A stretch of DNA of 14,145 nucleotides from an uncultured Lachnospiraceae bacterium (GTDB lineage: Bacteria > Bacillota > Clostridia > Lachnospirales > Lachnospiraceae). The notes beneath the pieces are model-generated. The model worked only from the letters and a program-made list of their open reading frames with translations. It ran no database searches and was not told the origin of the DNA. The translations under genes and the position numbers were made by a program. Numbering within the stretch: the first letter of the stretch is position 1; the number at the start of each line of letters is the position of its first letter. The stretch covers positions 1 to 14,145 of the forward strand of contig CAMTBF010000030.1 of the NCBI GenBank assembly GCA_947068385.1, given 5' to 3'. Positions 1 to 8,313 of the stretch are shown in pieces.

Positions 1-43
1 CGAAACCCGGGCAGCGGACGCGCGCCTCTCTGCAGATACGCTT

Positions 44-895
44 TCACTTTTTCTCAACTATTTCCCCGCCGCAGACAGAAGAGATCTTCCTGTATATATT
101 CTCGAATTTTTTGATCCGGATGATTTTTTCTATATATACATTCCTATTGTCGTGAAAAAGCTTTTCCCGTAAGTGTTCCCTGTGGCTGGGAGCATCCGGT
201 TGATAGCGAAAATTGGATGGCGTAAAAGCATCCAATATCAATGGGTCGTCAATATAAACCGCTTCCATAGGGAGATTAACGCTTCCTTTTATGTCTGTAA
301 CATTATTATTCTCTACCGATATGGCTACGTATTTATCTCCAATCTGCAGTCTGATTTCTCCTTTTTGATTTGAATAAAGATTCGTGACCTGATGATTGAA
401 TTCTGAATCCAGTTTCTTTTCTACAATGGCCTTCCGTATTTCCTCATCCGGTATGTTCAATATTTCCTGCACTTTTCTCGCAATCTCACCACTGCGCAGT
501 CCAATCATTTCCACTATATCAGGGGCATCCCCGATTTCGGAATGCTCATCCCGCAAAGTAAGCTCAAGAATTCTTTTCTCGATGCCATGCAGATCTTTGC
601 GATGCGAATCTCTCCGGGCAACAATGTCTCTGGCTACCTCCGTGATGTCGTCCGCTCCATGAGCAAGCCTGTCTCTGATTCTGATGTCATACAGGAAAGA
701 AACCTGCCTCTCCACACCAAGAATCTGCTCAGACCGCACCTGCCCATCCAAGTCATAAAAGCTGTTGAAAACCGCGAAAAGCGCCTTCCCCACCGTACTT
801 TTCCCTGTATCGTTTTCCCCTGCAATCACCGTTATACCATCTATTGCAATCTGGGTTTCCGCTAATTTCCCTATATTTTTCAACGATAATACCAT
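44..895 (-). CDS. Truncated P-loop ATPase (SMC/RecF/OLD-like AAA family), N-terminal part only
   Basis: The 283-residue product starts with the layout of a RecF/SMC-like AAA ATPase: a short strand-rich lead (SLKNIGKLAE), then a Walker A motif GENDTGKST at residues 26-34. A charged, probably coiled-coil stretch follows at about residues 80-170, and then a mixed region. The ABC-type signature and Walker B aspartates that belong in the C-terminal half are missing. The frame stops at GGEIVEKK, roughly where homologues go on into that half, so this looks like a gene cut in two rather than a complete protein. The start at 895 is supported by a G-rich Shine-Dalgarno (902-908) six bases upstream. Codons are more AT-rich than in polC next door, which suggests acquired DNA. 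Related ATPases often occur in defence or DNA-processing loci, but no partner gene is visible here. The exact family and any activity are uncertain. Confidence 0.6.
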   Translation of the reverse strand: MVLSLKNIGKLAETQIAIDGITVIAGENDTGKSTVGKALFAVFNSFYDLDGQVRSEQILGVERQVSFLYDIRIRDRLAHGADDITEVARDIVARRDSHRKDLHGIEKRILELTLRDEHSEIGDAPDIVEMIGLRSGEIARKVQEILNIPDEEIRKAIVEKKLDSEFNHQVTNLYSNQKGEIRLQIGDKYVAISVENNNVTDIKGSVNLPMEAVYIDDPLILDAFTPSNFRYQPDAPSHREHLREKLFHDNRNVYIEKIIRIKKFENIYRKISSVCGGEIVEKK

Positions 896-910
896 AACAA
901 TCCCCCTCTT

Positions 911-937
911 CTATAAGAGATGACACTACTATAAGAG
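911..937. repeat. Two 9-bp direct repeats in the leader of the truncated ATPase gene
   Basis: The sequence CTATAAGAG (plus strand) occurs at 911-919 and again at 929-937, exactly 18 bases apart. The left copy also forms a small inverted repeat with the adjacent CTCTT (906-910). Both copies lie between the predicted transcription start (about 940) and the Shine-Dalgarno. They could be an operator read on one face of the helix, but no matching regulator is identified. Confidence 0.35.
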
Positions 938-946
938 GCACTTTCC

Positions 947-975
947 ATTATACCCACAAATTGTTTCCCTGAATC
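947..975 (-). promoter_or_regulatory. Candidate promoter of the truncated ATPase gene
   Basis: On the minus strand 947-952 reads TATAAT, a perfect -10 box. Seventeen bases upstream (970-975) reads GATTCA, a poor -35 match, so the promoter is either weak or activator-dependent. The predicted start near 940 gives a leader of about 45 bases before the ATG at 895. No clear terminator hairpin was seen after the polC stop, so read-through from polC is also possible. Confidence 0.45.
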
Positions 976-1007
976 GTTCCACCCGCCATCCCTCTTGCCG
1001 CTCCGCC

Positions 1008-4000
1008 CTAAAAGTCAAACAGGCTCAACTGATTGGACTCCGGCAGGCTCCCCAGCAGGTTCAGGGAATCCATCAGGTCCACCATGGTCTTGGACACCTT
1101 GGTCCGCTCCCTGAAATCGTCCTTGGACAGGAAGGGCCCGTCCTTCACCGCCTCCACGATGGCGTCCGCCGCCTTGTCCCCCAGGCCTTCTATGCTGTTT
1201 AAGGAGGGCATGAGCTTGCCGTCCACTATCTGGAAGGACCTGGACTGGGCCGTGAAGATGTCGATGGGGGTGAATTCGTAGCCCCTCTCATACATCTCCT
1301 GGACGATGCGCATGTCGCCGTAGGCCCCCTCCTCTCTGTTGGTGAGGGGAACCGCCCCAGGCTCCTTGTCCGCGGCGGCATCCATCCTACGTTTGTAGTC
1401 CGCCATATTGGCCTCCAGGCGGGCCTTTCCCTGGCACATCAGCTCATAGGAGAAGGCCTTGGCCCGGATGCTGAAGTAAGCCCCGTAGTAGGCCAGGGGA
1501 TAGTGCACCTTGCAGTAGCCGATTCTCCAGGCCATCATGACGTAGGCCGCCGCGTGGGCCTTAGGGAACATATATTCGATTTTCTCGCAGGATCTGATAT
1601 ACCAGTCCGGCACATCGTGGGCCGTCATATCCTCCTTCCATGCCTTCCACTGCTCCGCCGGCGTCTTTCCCTTTGCCACCATGCCCTTCCGCACAGCCTC
1701 CATGATCTTAAAGGACTTCTCCGGCTCCACTCCCTTATTGATCAGATAGGTCATGATGTCATCGCGGGTACACACACAGGTGGAAATCGTCGCCGTGCCC
1801 TCCCTTATCAGATCCTGGGCATTTCCCACCCACACATTAGTGCCGTGGGAAAGCCCTGAAATCCGCACCAGATCCGAGAAGGATTCGGGTTTTGCCTCGA
1901 TTACCATGTTCATGGCAAAGTCGGTGCCGAACTCCGGAATGCCAAGGCATCCAAGCTTCGTCCCGCCGATCTGCTCCGGCGTGATTCCCAGCGCCTGCGT
2001 GCTCTGGAACAGGCTCATCACGTCCTGCCCGTCCAGCGGGATTGTCAGGGGATCCACGCCAGTCAAGTCCTGGAGCATGCGGATCATGGTGGGATCATCG
2101 TGTCCCAGGATGTCCAGCTTCAGCAGGTTGTGGTCGATAGAGTGATAATCAAAATGCGTGGTGACGATATCCGTGTCCATGTCGTTGGCCGGGTGCTGCA
2201 CCGGGGTGAAGGAGTTGATGTCCTGGCCGAAGGGCAGCACCACGATGCCGCCGGGATGCTGGCCGGTGCTGCGCCTGACCCCTGCCACCCCCATGGCCAG
2301 CCGCTCCATCTCGCTCTTTCGCCTGTGCCTGTTCCTCTCCTCGAAGTAATTCTTCACATAGCCGAAAGCAGTCTTGTCCGCCAGGGTGGCGATGGTGCCC
2401 GCCCGGAAGGTCTGCCCCGCGCCGAAGATGACCTCCGTGTACTTGTGGGCCTTGGACTGGTACTCCCCGGAGAAGTTCAGGTCGATGTCCGGCTCCTTGT
2501 CCCCCTTGAAGCCCAGGAAGGTCTCGAAGGGGATGTCGAAGCCGTCCTTGTGGAGCAGCTCCCCGCAGACAGGGCAGAACTTATCCGGCATGTCCACCCC
2601 TGCCTTTCCGGCGTAGGCCTTCACGTCCTCCTCCTCGAAGTCCACATAGTGGCATTTGCTGCAGTAATAGTGGGGGCTTAGGGGGTTGATCTCCGTGATT
2701 CCGGCCATGGTGGCCACGAAGGAGCTTCCCACGCTTCCCCGGGAGCCCACCAGGTATCCGTCCTCCACGGATTTCCACACTAATTTCTGCGCTATGATGT
2801 ACATCACCGCGAAGCCGTTGGTGATGATGGAATGCAGCTCCTTTTCCAGTCGGGCCTCCACGATCTCGGGCAGTTCCGGCCCGTAGATCTCATGGGCCTT
2901 GTCATAGCAGATCTTGGTCAATGTCTTGTCGCTGTCCTCGATGACGGGGGCGCATTTGTCCGGCCGCACCGGAGCGATCTGCTCCACCATGTCTGCTATC
3001 ATGTTGGTGTTTTTTACTACGACCTCATAGGCCTTGTCGCTCCCCAGATAGTCGAATTCCTCCAGCATCTCCTCCGTGGTGTGCAGGAACAGGGGCGCCT
3101 GCTCGTCAGCGTCCTCGAAGCCCCTGCCCGCCATGATGATGCGGCGGTAGACCTCGTCCTCGGGATCTAAGAAATGCACGTCGCAGGTGCCCACCACGGG
3201 CTTGTGGAACTGCTCGCCCAGCTTCACCACCCGCCGGTTCATCTCCTGGATGTCCTCCATGGAATCGATATTCCGTATCCGGTCGGACTTTATCATGAAT
3301 TTGTTGTTGCCCGTGGGCTGGATCTCCAGATAGTCATAAAAGTTCACTATCCTGGCGATCTGCATGTCGCTCTGGCCGTCCAGCAGGGCCCGGTAGAGCT
3401 CCCCGGCCTCACAGGCGCTGCCCAAGATGAGCCCCTCCCTGTACTTCTGGATCAGGCTCTTTGGTATCCTGGGGTGCCGACTGGCGTAATAGGTCAGGTG
3501 GGACTCCGTCACCAGCCGGTAGAGGTTGATGCGGCCCAGGTCGTTCTTGGCCAAAATGATGGCATGGTAGGTGGGCGCTTTCTTCACCAGATCCGCGCTG
3601 GCGGCTCCCAGGGCGTTTAGCTGCGCCAATGTGTGGATGTCCTTTTCCTCCAGCATCTGGATGAGCTTCACGAAGATCCACGCCGTGCACTCCGCATCGT
3701 CCACCGCCCGGTGATGGTTCTCCAGGGAGATGTTCAGGGTCTTCGCCACCGCGTCCAGGGTGTGCTTGGCCTGGTTCGGCAGCAGCACCCTGGCGATGCC
3801 TACCGTGTCGATATAGGCATGCTCCATGGGGAGGCCCTGCCTCCTGGCATTCTCCAGCATGAAGCTCATGTCGAAGCCCGCGTTGTGTGCCACCAGGCTA
3901 CAGCCCTGGCAGAATTCCAGGAACCGGGGCAGCACCTCCTCGATCAGGGGAGCGTCCGTCACCATGTCGTCCCGGATGCTGGTCAATTTCTCTATCTCAA

Positions 4001-5765
4001 AGGGGATGGGCACCTGTGGGTTCACAAAGGTAGAGAACCGCTCCGTCACCTGGCCGCCGCAGACCTTTACCGCGCCGATTTCGATAATCCGGTTGTTCAC
4101 CGGGGAGAAGCCCGTGGTCTCGATGTCGAATACCACAAAATCGTCTTCCAACGTGCCGCCCTTGTCCCCGGTGACGATTTCCTTCAAATCGTCCACCAGA
4201 TAGGCCTCCACGCCGTAGATAATCTTGAAGAAGTCCTGCTTGTCCGGAGGGGCCTTCCCCTCGTCCTTGCATTTCCCGCATTCCTCCTTCCACAGATCCT
4301 GCCATACATGGTAGGCGTCCGTGAAGCCCTGCACCACGCCGTGATCCGTGATGGCGATGGCCCGGTGGCCCCATTTGTGCGCCCGTTTCACGATGTCCTT
4401 GGCCTCGGAGACGCCGTCGAAGTCGCTCATCTTGGTATGGCAGTGCAGCTCCACCCGCTTGTGGGCGGCAGTGTCGGAGCGGACCGTGACGAAATTCGGT
4501 ATCTTCTTGATGCCGGTGAGGGAACCGATGGTGAGCTCATGGTCGAATTTGTCCAAGGTGGCCACGCCCTTGAGCTTTACGAAGGTGCCGGGCTTCAGGC
4601 TCCCCAGAAGCTCCTTCACGAATTCCGTCTTGGTGAAGAGCTTCACGGTCATGGTGTCCGTGAAGTCCGTCACGTCGAACATGACTATCGTCCTCTCGTT
4701 CCTGATCTCACGGCTGTCCGTCTTCAGGACCTTTCCCCGGATGGTCACGTCCCCCACCTCGCCGATGATCTCGTCGATGGGGATGGGCTCCTCCTCGAAG
4801 TCCTTTCCGTATATCACGTCGGGGTTGTCGGACTGTTTCAGGGGACGGTCGCCTCTGCGGAACTCGCCCCGTTTGAAATCGCCCTGGAATGCCTTTTTTC
4901 CATTTCCCCGGAAGCCTCCGGCCGTCCCGCTGCCCGCACCGTCTCCAGGGGCTCCCGCAGCGTCCGCTCCCCCACCGAATCCGTTTCCGCCGTTGGCGCT
5001 CCTCTCTCCGGGCATGAAGCCATTGCCCTTCACGGCATCTGCGCCCGGGGATCCGCCGGCCCTGGCATCGCCCTTTGTCCCCCGGCGGTTCCCGCCTGCG
5101 CCTCCCCGGCCGCCCGCGAATCCGCCGCCCGGGGCCGTCTGCCCTTGGGCCCCGTCCCCATTCCCGGCCCCGCAGGCCTTTGCCCGCAGGAAGATCTCGT
5201 TGACCTTCATCTGGAGCCGCAACTCGTCATCCTCGGCAAACCTGCCGGACGCCGCCTCTCTGTAGCTCACCTCCACGCCTGCCGCCAGGCCGCAGCGCTC
5301 CACCAGTATCTTCTCCAGCACCCGGATCAGCTCCGGCTCCTTGCTGTGGTTCAGCACCGTGTCGTCAATGGTCAGCCGGATCCGCCCGGACTCCGGATAG
5401 GTGATCTGCGCCGTGCGGAACGCATTGTACTCCACATGGCTGTATTCTTTCAGCTCCGCCAGGATGCTCTCCCGGTAGGCCTCCATCAGGTTCTCCGGGG
5501 TGTACTGGGCGGAGAGCTCGAAGCGCTCGAATATCCGCACTGTCAAAAAGGCATGGGGAAAAAGCTGGGATTTGATTGCCTTCTCCGCCGCCCAGATGTC
5601 CTCTTTGGGCAGCAGCCTGGTGCTGAACAGATAGACGGAGAGCCTGTCCTTCTGTTTCGTGGCGGACACCCGCTCCACCGCCGTCTGCTCCAGCTTGTCG
5701 TGCAAAGTCCCCTTCAGCTCCAGGGTGGGGAATACTTCAAAGAATGGTTTCGCTTTCGTCATCAT
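1008..5765 (-). CDS. polC: DNA polymerase III alpha subunit, PolC type, with a long Gly-rich linker
   Basis: This is the main replicative DNA polymerase of low-GC-type Gram-positives, carrying its own proofreading exonuclease. Domains in order: N-terminal domain (1-197); Gly/Arg-rich linker (199-310); OB fold (about 325-425); PHP domain beginning at VELHCHTK (about 438); a DEDDh exonuclease inserted in the PHP domain, with FDIETTGF (about 546), HNAGFD (about 628) and HRAVDDAE (about 688); the polymerase core with zinc-type pairs CSKC (about 1037) and CPVC (about 1065), PDIDLNF (about 1094) and STGQHPGG (about 1172); and a C-terminal helix-hairpin-helix region. The chain ends in QLSLFDF, the beta-clamp binding motif. 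At 1585 residues it is longer than typical PolC (about 1430-1470), mostly because of the linker. The start overlaps the ispG stop by four bases (ATGA), so translation is probably coupled. The second ATG, three bases on, is better spaced from a weak GGA and is an equally possible start. Confidence 0.97.
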   Translation of the reverse strand: MMTKAKPFFEVFPTLELKGTLHDKLEQTAVERVSATKQKDRLSVYLFSTRLLPKEDIWAAEKAIKSQLFPHAFLTVRIFERFELSAQYTPENLMEAYRESILAELKEYSHVEYNAFRTAQITYPESGRIRLTIDDTVLNHSKEPELIRVLEKILVERCGLAAGVEVSYREAASGRFAEDDELRLQMKVNEIFLRAKACGAGNGDGAQGQTAPGGGFAGGRGGAGGNRRGTKGDARAGGSPGADAVKGNGFMPGERSANGGNGFGGGADAAGAPGDGAGSGTAGGFRGNGKKAFQGDFKRGEFRRGDRPLKQSDNPDVIYGKDFEEEPIPIDEIIGEVGDVTIRGKVLKTDSREIRNERTIVMFDVTDFTDTMTVKLFTKTEFVKELLGSLKPGTFVKLKGVATLDKFDHELTIGSLTGIKKIPNFVTVRSDTAAHKRVELHCHTKMSDFDGVSEAKDIVKRAHKWGHRAIAITDHGVVQGFTDAYHVWQDLWKEECGKCKDEGKAPPDKQDFFKIIYGVEAYLVDDLKEIVTGDKGGTLEDDFVVFDIETTGFSPVNNRIIEIGAVKVCGGQVTERFSTFVNPQVPIPFEIEKLTSIRDDMVTDAPLIEEVLPRFLEFCQGCSLVAHNAGFDMSFMLENARRQGLPMEHAYIDTVGIARVLLPNQAKHTLDAVAKTLNISLENHHRAVDDAECTAWIFVKLIQMLEEKDIHTLAQLNALGAASADLVKKAPTYHAIILAKNDLGRINLYRLVTESHLTYYASRHPRIPKSLIQKYREGLILGSACEAGELYRALLDGQSDMQIARIVNFYDYLEIQPTGNNKFMIKSDRIRNIDSMEDIQEMNRRVVKLGEQFHKPVVGTCDVHFLDPEDEVYRRIIMAGRGFEDADEQAPLFLHTTEEMLEEFDYLGSDKAYEVVVKNTNMIADMVEQIAPVRPDKCAPVIEDSDKTLTKICYDKAHEIYGPELPEIVEARLEKELHSIITNGFAVMYIIAQKLVWKSVEDGYLVGSRGSVGSSFVATMAGITEINPLSPHYYCSKCHYVDFEEEDVKAYAGKAGVDMPDKFCPVCGELLHKDGFDIPFETFLGFKGDKEPDIDLNFSGEYQSKAHKYTEVIFGAGQTFRAGTIATLADKTAFGYVKNYFEERNRHRRKSEMERLAMGVAGVRRSTGQHPGGIVVLPFGQDINSFTPVQHPANDMDTDIVTTHFDYHSIDHNLLKLDILGHDDPTMIRMLQDLTGVDPLTIPLDGQDVMSLFQSTQALGITPEQIGGTKLGCLGIPEFGTDFAMNMVIEAKPESFSDLVRISGLSHGTNVWVGNAQDLIREGTATISTCVCTRDDIMTYLINKGVEPEKSFKIMEAVRKGMVAKGKTPAEQWKAWKEDMTAHDVPDWYIRSCEKIEYMFPKAHAAAYVMMAWRIGYCKVHYPLAYYGAYFSIRAKAFSYELMCQGKARLEANMADYKRRMDAAADKEPGAVPLTNREEGAYGDMRIVQEMYERGYEFTPIDIFTAQSRSFQIVDGKLMPSLNSIEGLGDKAADAIVEAVKDGPFLSKDDFRERTKVSKTMVDLMDSLNLLGSLPESNQLSLFDF

Positions 5766-6814
5766 TTCCAGTTATCCAGCTCTTCCTTTAACGCGTCCAA
5801 TAGCTGCTCCTCGGGCACCTTGCGCAGGATCTCCCCCTTTTTGAACAGGAGCCCCTCGCCCGCTCCGCCTGCCACTCCCAGGTCGGCCTCCCTGGCCTCC
5901 CCGGGGCCGTTCACCGCACAGCCCATGACGGCCACCTTGATGTCCAGAGGATAGTCCGCCACCAGCCGCTCCACCCTGGCCGCCAGGCCGATCAGGTCAA
6001 TCCGGGTCCTGCCGCAGGTAGGGCAGGACACCACCTCGATGCCGCCTCCCCGCAGGCCCAGCGTCCTCAGGATCAGCTTCGCCGACCTGATCTCCTCCAC
6101 AGGATCCCCTGTCAGGGACACCCGGACGGTATCGCCGATGCCCTGGTGCAGGATCAGGCCTAAGCCGACGGAGGACTTGATATTGCCGCTCCACACAGTC
6201 CCGGCCTCGGTGATCCCCACATGGAGGGGATAGTATGTCCGGGCCGCCAGCAGCTCATGGGCCTTCACGCACATGAGCACATCGGAGGATTTGATGCTTA
6301 TGACTATATTTTGATAGTCAAACCTCTCTATCATGCTCACCTTGTCCAGGGCGCTCTCCACGATGCCCTCCGCGGTGACGCCGCCGTATTTTTCTATCAG
6401 CCCCTTCTCCAGGGAGCCGCTGTTGACCCCCACGCGGATGGGGATGCCTCGCTCCTTCGCCGTGTCCACCACGGCCTGCACTTTGTCGGGGCCGCCGATG
6501 TTGCCCGGGTTGATGCGGATTTTGTCCGCCCCGTTCTCCATGGCGGCGATGGCCATGCGGAAGTCGAAGTGGATGTCCGCGACCAACGGGATGTGTATCT
6601 GCTTCTTGATCTGTGCGAGGGCTGCGGCGGCCTCCATGTCCGGCACCGTGCAGCGCACGATTTCGCAGCCCGCCTGCTCCAGCGCCAGAATCTGGGCCAC
6701 GGTGGCGGCCACGTCCTGGGTCCTGGTGTTGGTCATGGACTGGATCAGGATCGGATTGCCTCCCCCTATCTTCCTGTCGCCTATCTGTACTACTCTCGTC
6801 TTCTCCCTGTGCAT
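5762..6814 (-). CDS. ispG: 4-hydroxy-3-methylbut-2-enyl diphosphate synthase (flavodoxin type)
   Basis: IspG (GcpE) reduces 2-C-methyl-D-erythritol cyclodiphosphate to HMBPP, the penultimate step of the non-mevalonate isoprenoid pathway, using a 4Fe-4S cluster in the cytosol. The 350-residue product has the compact bacterial two-domain form: a TIM barrel with IQSMTNT near the N-terminus, VADIHFDFR and KIRINPGNIGG, then the cluster domain. Cluster ligands are visible: SCPTCGRT (Cys264, Cys267) and MGCAVNGPGEA (Cys299, Glu306). The frame stays open to a TTG at 6832, but I chose the ATG at 6814 because an AGGGGAGG Shine-Dalgarno sits five bases before it. It has its own promoter and overlaps polC by four bases. 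Related genomes often have dxr and rseP upstream. Here dprA is upstream instead. Confidence 0.96.
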   Translation of the reverse strand: MHREKTRVVQIGDRKIGGGNPILIQSMTNTRTQDVAATVAQILALEQAGCEIVRCTVPDMEAAAALAQIKKQIHIPLVADIHFDFRMAIAAMENGADKIRINPGNIGGPDKVQAVVDTAKERGIPIRVGVNSGSLEKGLIEKYGGVTAEGIVESALDKVSMIERFDYQNIVISIKSSDVLMCVKAHELLAARTYYPLHVGITEAGTVWSGNIKSSVGLGLILHQGIGDTVRVSLTGDPVEEIRSAKLILRTLGLRGGGIEVVSCPTCGRTRIDLIGLAARVERLVADYPLDIKVAVMGCAVNGPGEAREADLGVAGGAGEGLLFKKGEILRKVPEEQLLDALKEELDNWK

Positions 6815-6819
6815 GGCAG

Positions 6820-6827
6820 CCTCCCCT
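6820..6827 (-). promoter_or_regulatory. Ribosome binding site deciding the ispG start
   Basis: The minus strand reads AGGGGAGG five bases before the ATG at 6814. It lies inside the reading frame that would begin at the TTG at 6832, which argues against that longer start. Confidence 0.85.
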
Positions 6828-6867
6828 TTCAAGCTATAAGATTCTAACGGCGTTTTCCATACTCTCT

Positions 6868-6896
6868 AATATAAACGAAACCACCTGAAAAAGCAA
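6868..6896 (-). promoter_or_regulatory. Predicted sigma-A promoter of ispG-polC
   Basis: The minus strand has TTGCTT (6891-6896) as -35 and TATATT (6868-6873) as -10, five of six matches to the -10 consensus, with a 17-base spacer. Transcription should begin near 6861, leaving a leader of about 47 bases before the ispG ATG. The spacing and -10 are convincing; the -35 matches only in TTG. Confidence 0.7.
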
Positions 6897-6916
6897 CCCT
6901 TAGCCACATCCTTCCC

Positions 6917-6955
6917 GGCCAGGCTCCCCGGCTTCCCGGCAGCCAGGGGACGGCC
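6917..6955 (-). terminator. GC-rich hairpin downstream of dprA
   Basis: CCCC and GGCT (minus strand, separated by one bulged T) pair with AGCC and GGGG around a 7-base loop (6926-6949). A flanking GGCC pair (6917-6920 with 6952-6955) could extend the stem. It begins about 20 bases after the dprA stop. The nearest T run is about 27 bases further on, within the ispG promoter spacer, so it is not a textbook intrinsic terminator. Confidence 0.4.
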
Positions 6956-6976
6956 GGACGGTTCGGGCCGCTGCCC

Positions 6977-8194
6977 TCAGCCCCTCCTGCAGCAGAAGCG
7001 CCCGGGGCTCACCTGGACTGCAAGGCCCTCCATGCATAGCTGCATCAGGCAGGAGACGATCTGCTTCTCCGGGTATTGGCCCTGCGGAGATTTCTCTGAC
7101 AAGTGCTGACAGATTTCTTCCGGGGACTTGGGATCGAAATCCAGCACGCCTGCGACCTGCGCCAGCTCCTCCGGAAGCCCCGCGGTCCGGCTCTCCTCCA
7201 AAACGGCATCGGCTTCCGGAACGACACCTGCTTCCGGGGCTTCTGGCGCTTTCGGAACAGCCAGCCCTCCCTGCCGGCCTGCAGCCGTCCCCTTTCTCCC
7301 CCTCTCCCAGAGCTGCCAGATCTCCTCCAGGAAGCTCTCGGGGCTCAGCACGATCCCGGCCCCCTGCTTCACCAGACGGTTGCAGCCGTCGCTCAGCCTG
7401 TCCGTCACCCGGCCCGGGACGATGTACACCTCCCTGCCCTGCTCCAGTGCCATGTCCACGGTGATCAGCGTCCCGCTCTTTGCCCTGGCCTCCACGACTA
7501 CGACCGCATCGGCCAGGCCGCTGACGATGCGGTTCCTGGGCGGGAAATTCCGGGGGAGGGCGGGCATCCCCAGGGGATAGGTGGAGAGCACTGCCCCTGT
7601 CCTTATCAGCCTCTCGTAAATCGGCCTGTTCTGGGCCGGATAGCAGACGTCCACGCCGGAGCCCAGCACCCCGATGGAATTGCCGCCCGCCTCCAGGGCC
7701 GCCTCCTGGCTGATGCCGTCGATGCCCCTGGCCATGCCGCTGACCACGGTTATGCCCCGCCGCCCCAAAGTGGCCCCCAGGCACTTCGCCACATATCTGC
7801 CGTACTCGGAGCATTCCCTGGCGCCGATCACCGCCACCGCCGGGGCGTCGTCCGCCTGCAGCCTTCCCCGGACGAACAGGCCGTAGGGTGCGTCAGGAAT
7901 GTCTTTCAGCCGTCTGGGGTAGCCCTCGTCCCCCATGGTCACCAGGCGGATGCCCTGCTCTTTCATTTTGCGGTATTCCGCCTCCGGCTTCCAGGCGGCG
8001 GTATACCGGGCAAGGCTCTGCACCTGCCTGGGGTTCAGCACTTGGCCCCATTTCTCCTTGTCCGCCAGGTAGGCCGCCTCCGGCCCGCCGCAGAGCTCCG
8101 TGAGCCTGTGCAGCTGTTTGTTTCCCATATCCGGGAAGTTGCACAGCCAGCAGGCATAGACCGCTTCCCGTTCTTTCCACTCATTCCGGTTCAT
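6977..8194 (-). CDS. dprA: DNA processing protein DprA (Smf)
   Basis: DprA binds single-stranded DNA entering during natural transformation and loads RecA on it. The 405-residue product begins with a helical N-terminal region, followed by the extended Rossmann DNA-processing domain: VAVIGARECSEYG (about 118-130), VVSGMARGIDG (about 150-160), GVLGSGVDVCYP, and FPPRNRIVSGLAD with VVEARAKSGTLIT (about 215-240). A linker of about 45 residues rich in Ala, Pro and Glu (about 296-342) leads to a C-terminal winged-helix domain (about 343-400). The frame extends 96 codons upstream, but that part is low-complexity and runs into the comM coding region. The ATG at 8194 has AAAGGA about seven bases before it and matches the family start. 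It lies 119 bases after comM, with no obvious promoter between them, so co-transcription is likely. Confidence 0.95.
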   Translation of the reverse strand: MNRNEWKEREAVYACWLCNFPDMGNKQLHRLTELCGGPEAAYLADKEKWGQVLNPRQVQSLARYTAAWKPEAEYRKMKEQGIRLVTMGDEGYPRRLKDIPDAPYGLFVRGRLQADDAPAVAVIGARECSEYGRYVAKCLGATLGRRGITVVSGMARGIDGISQEAALEAGGNSIGVLGSGVDVCYPAQNRPIYERLIRTGAVLSTYPLGMPALPRNFPPRNRIVSGLADAVVVVEARAKSGTLITVDMALEQGREVYIVPGRVTDRLSDGCNRLVKQGAGIVLSPESFLEEIWQLWERGRKGTAAGRQGGLAVPKAPEAPEAGVVPEADAVLEESRTAGLPEELAQVAGVLDFDPKSPEEICQHLSEKSPQGQYPEKQIVSCLMQLCMEGLAVQVSPGRFCCRRG

Positions 8195-8201
8195 ATCGTT
8201 T

Positions 8202-8208
8202 TCCTTTC
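8202..8208 (-). promoter_or_regulatory. Ribosome binding site deciding the dprA start
   Basis: The minus strand reads GAAAGGA ending seven bases before the ATG at 8194. This supports that start over the longer open frame that begins within comM. Confidence 0.75.
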
Positions 8209-8313
8209 TGCCGGGCACGGCGCTCCTGTTCCATCGCGCGGGTGCGCCGTTCTGCCTCTGGCCTGTTCCCGGTCTTTTTCCGGCCTTTCTCTGGCATATT
8301 TCCGACTTTCCCG

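Noticed and set aside
3633..5954. A 773-codon open frame on the plus strand, antisense to polC and the end of ispG
   Set aside because: It mirrors a GC-rich gene; the peptide is His/Leu/Gln/Pro-rich with no recognisable domain, and the opposite strand is unmistakably PolC and IspG.
6815..6832. TTG start for ispG six codons upstream of the ATG
   Set aside because: The Shine-Dalgarno lies between this TTG and the ATG at 6814, so initiation at the ATG is favoured.
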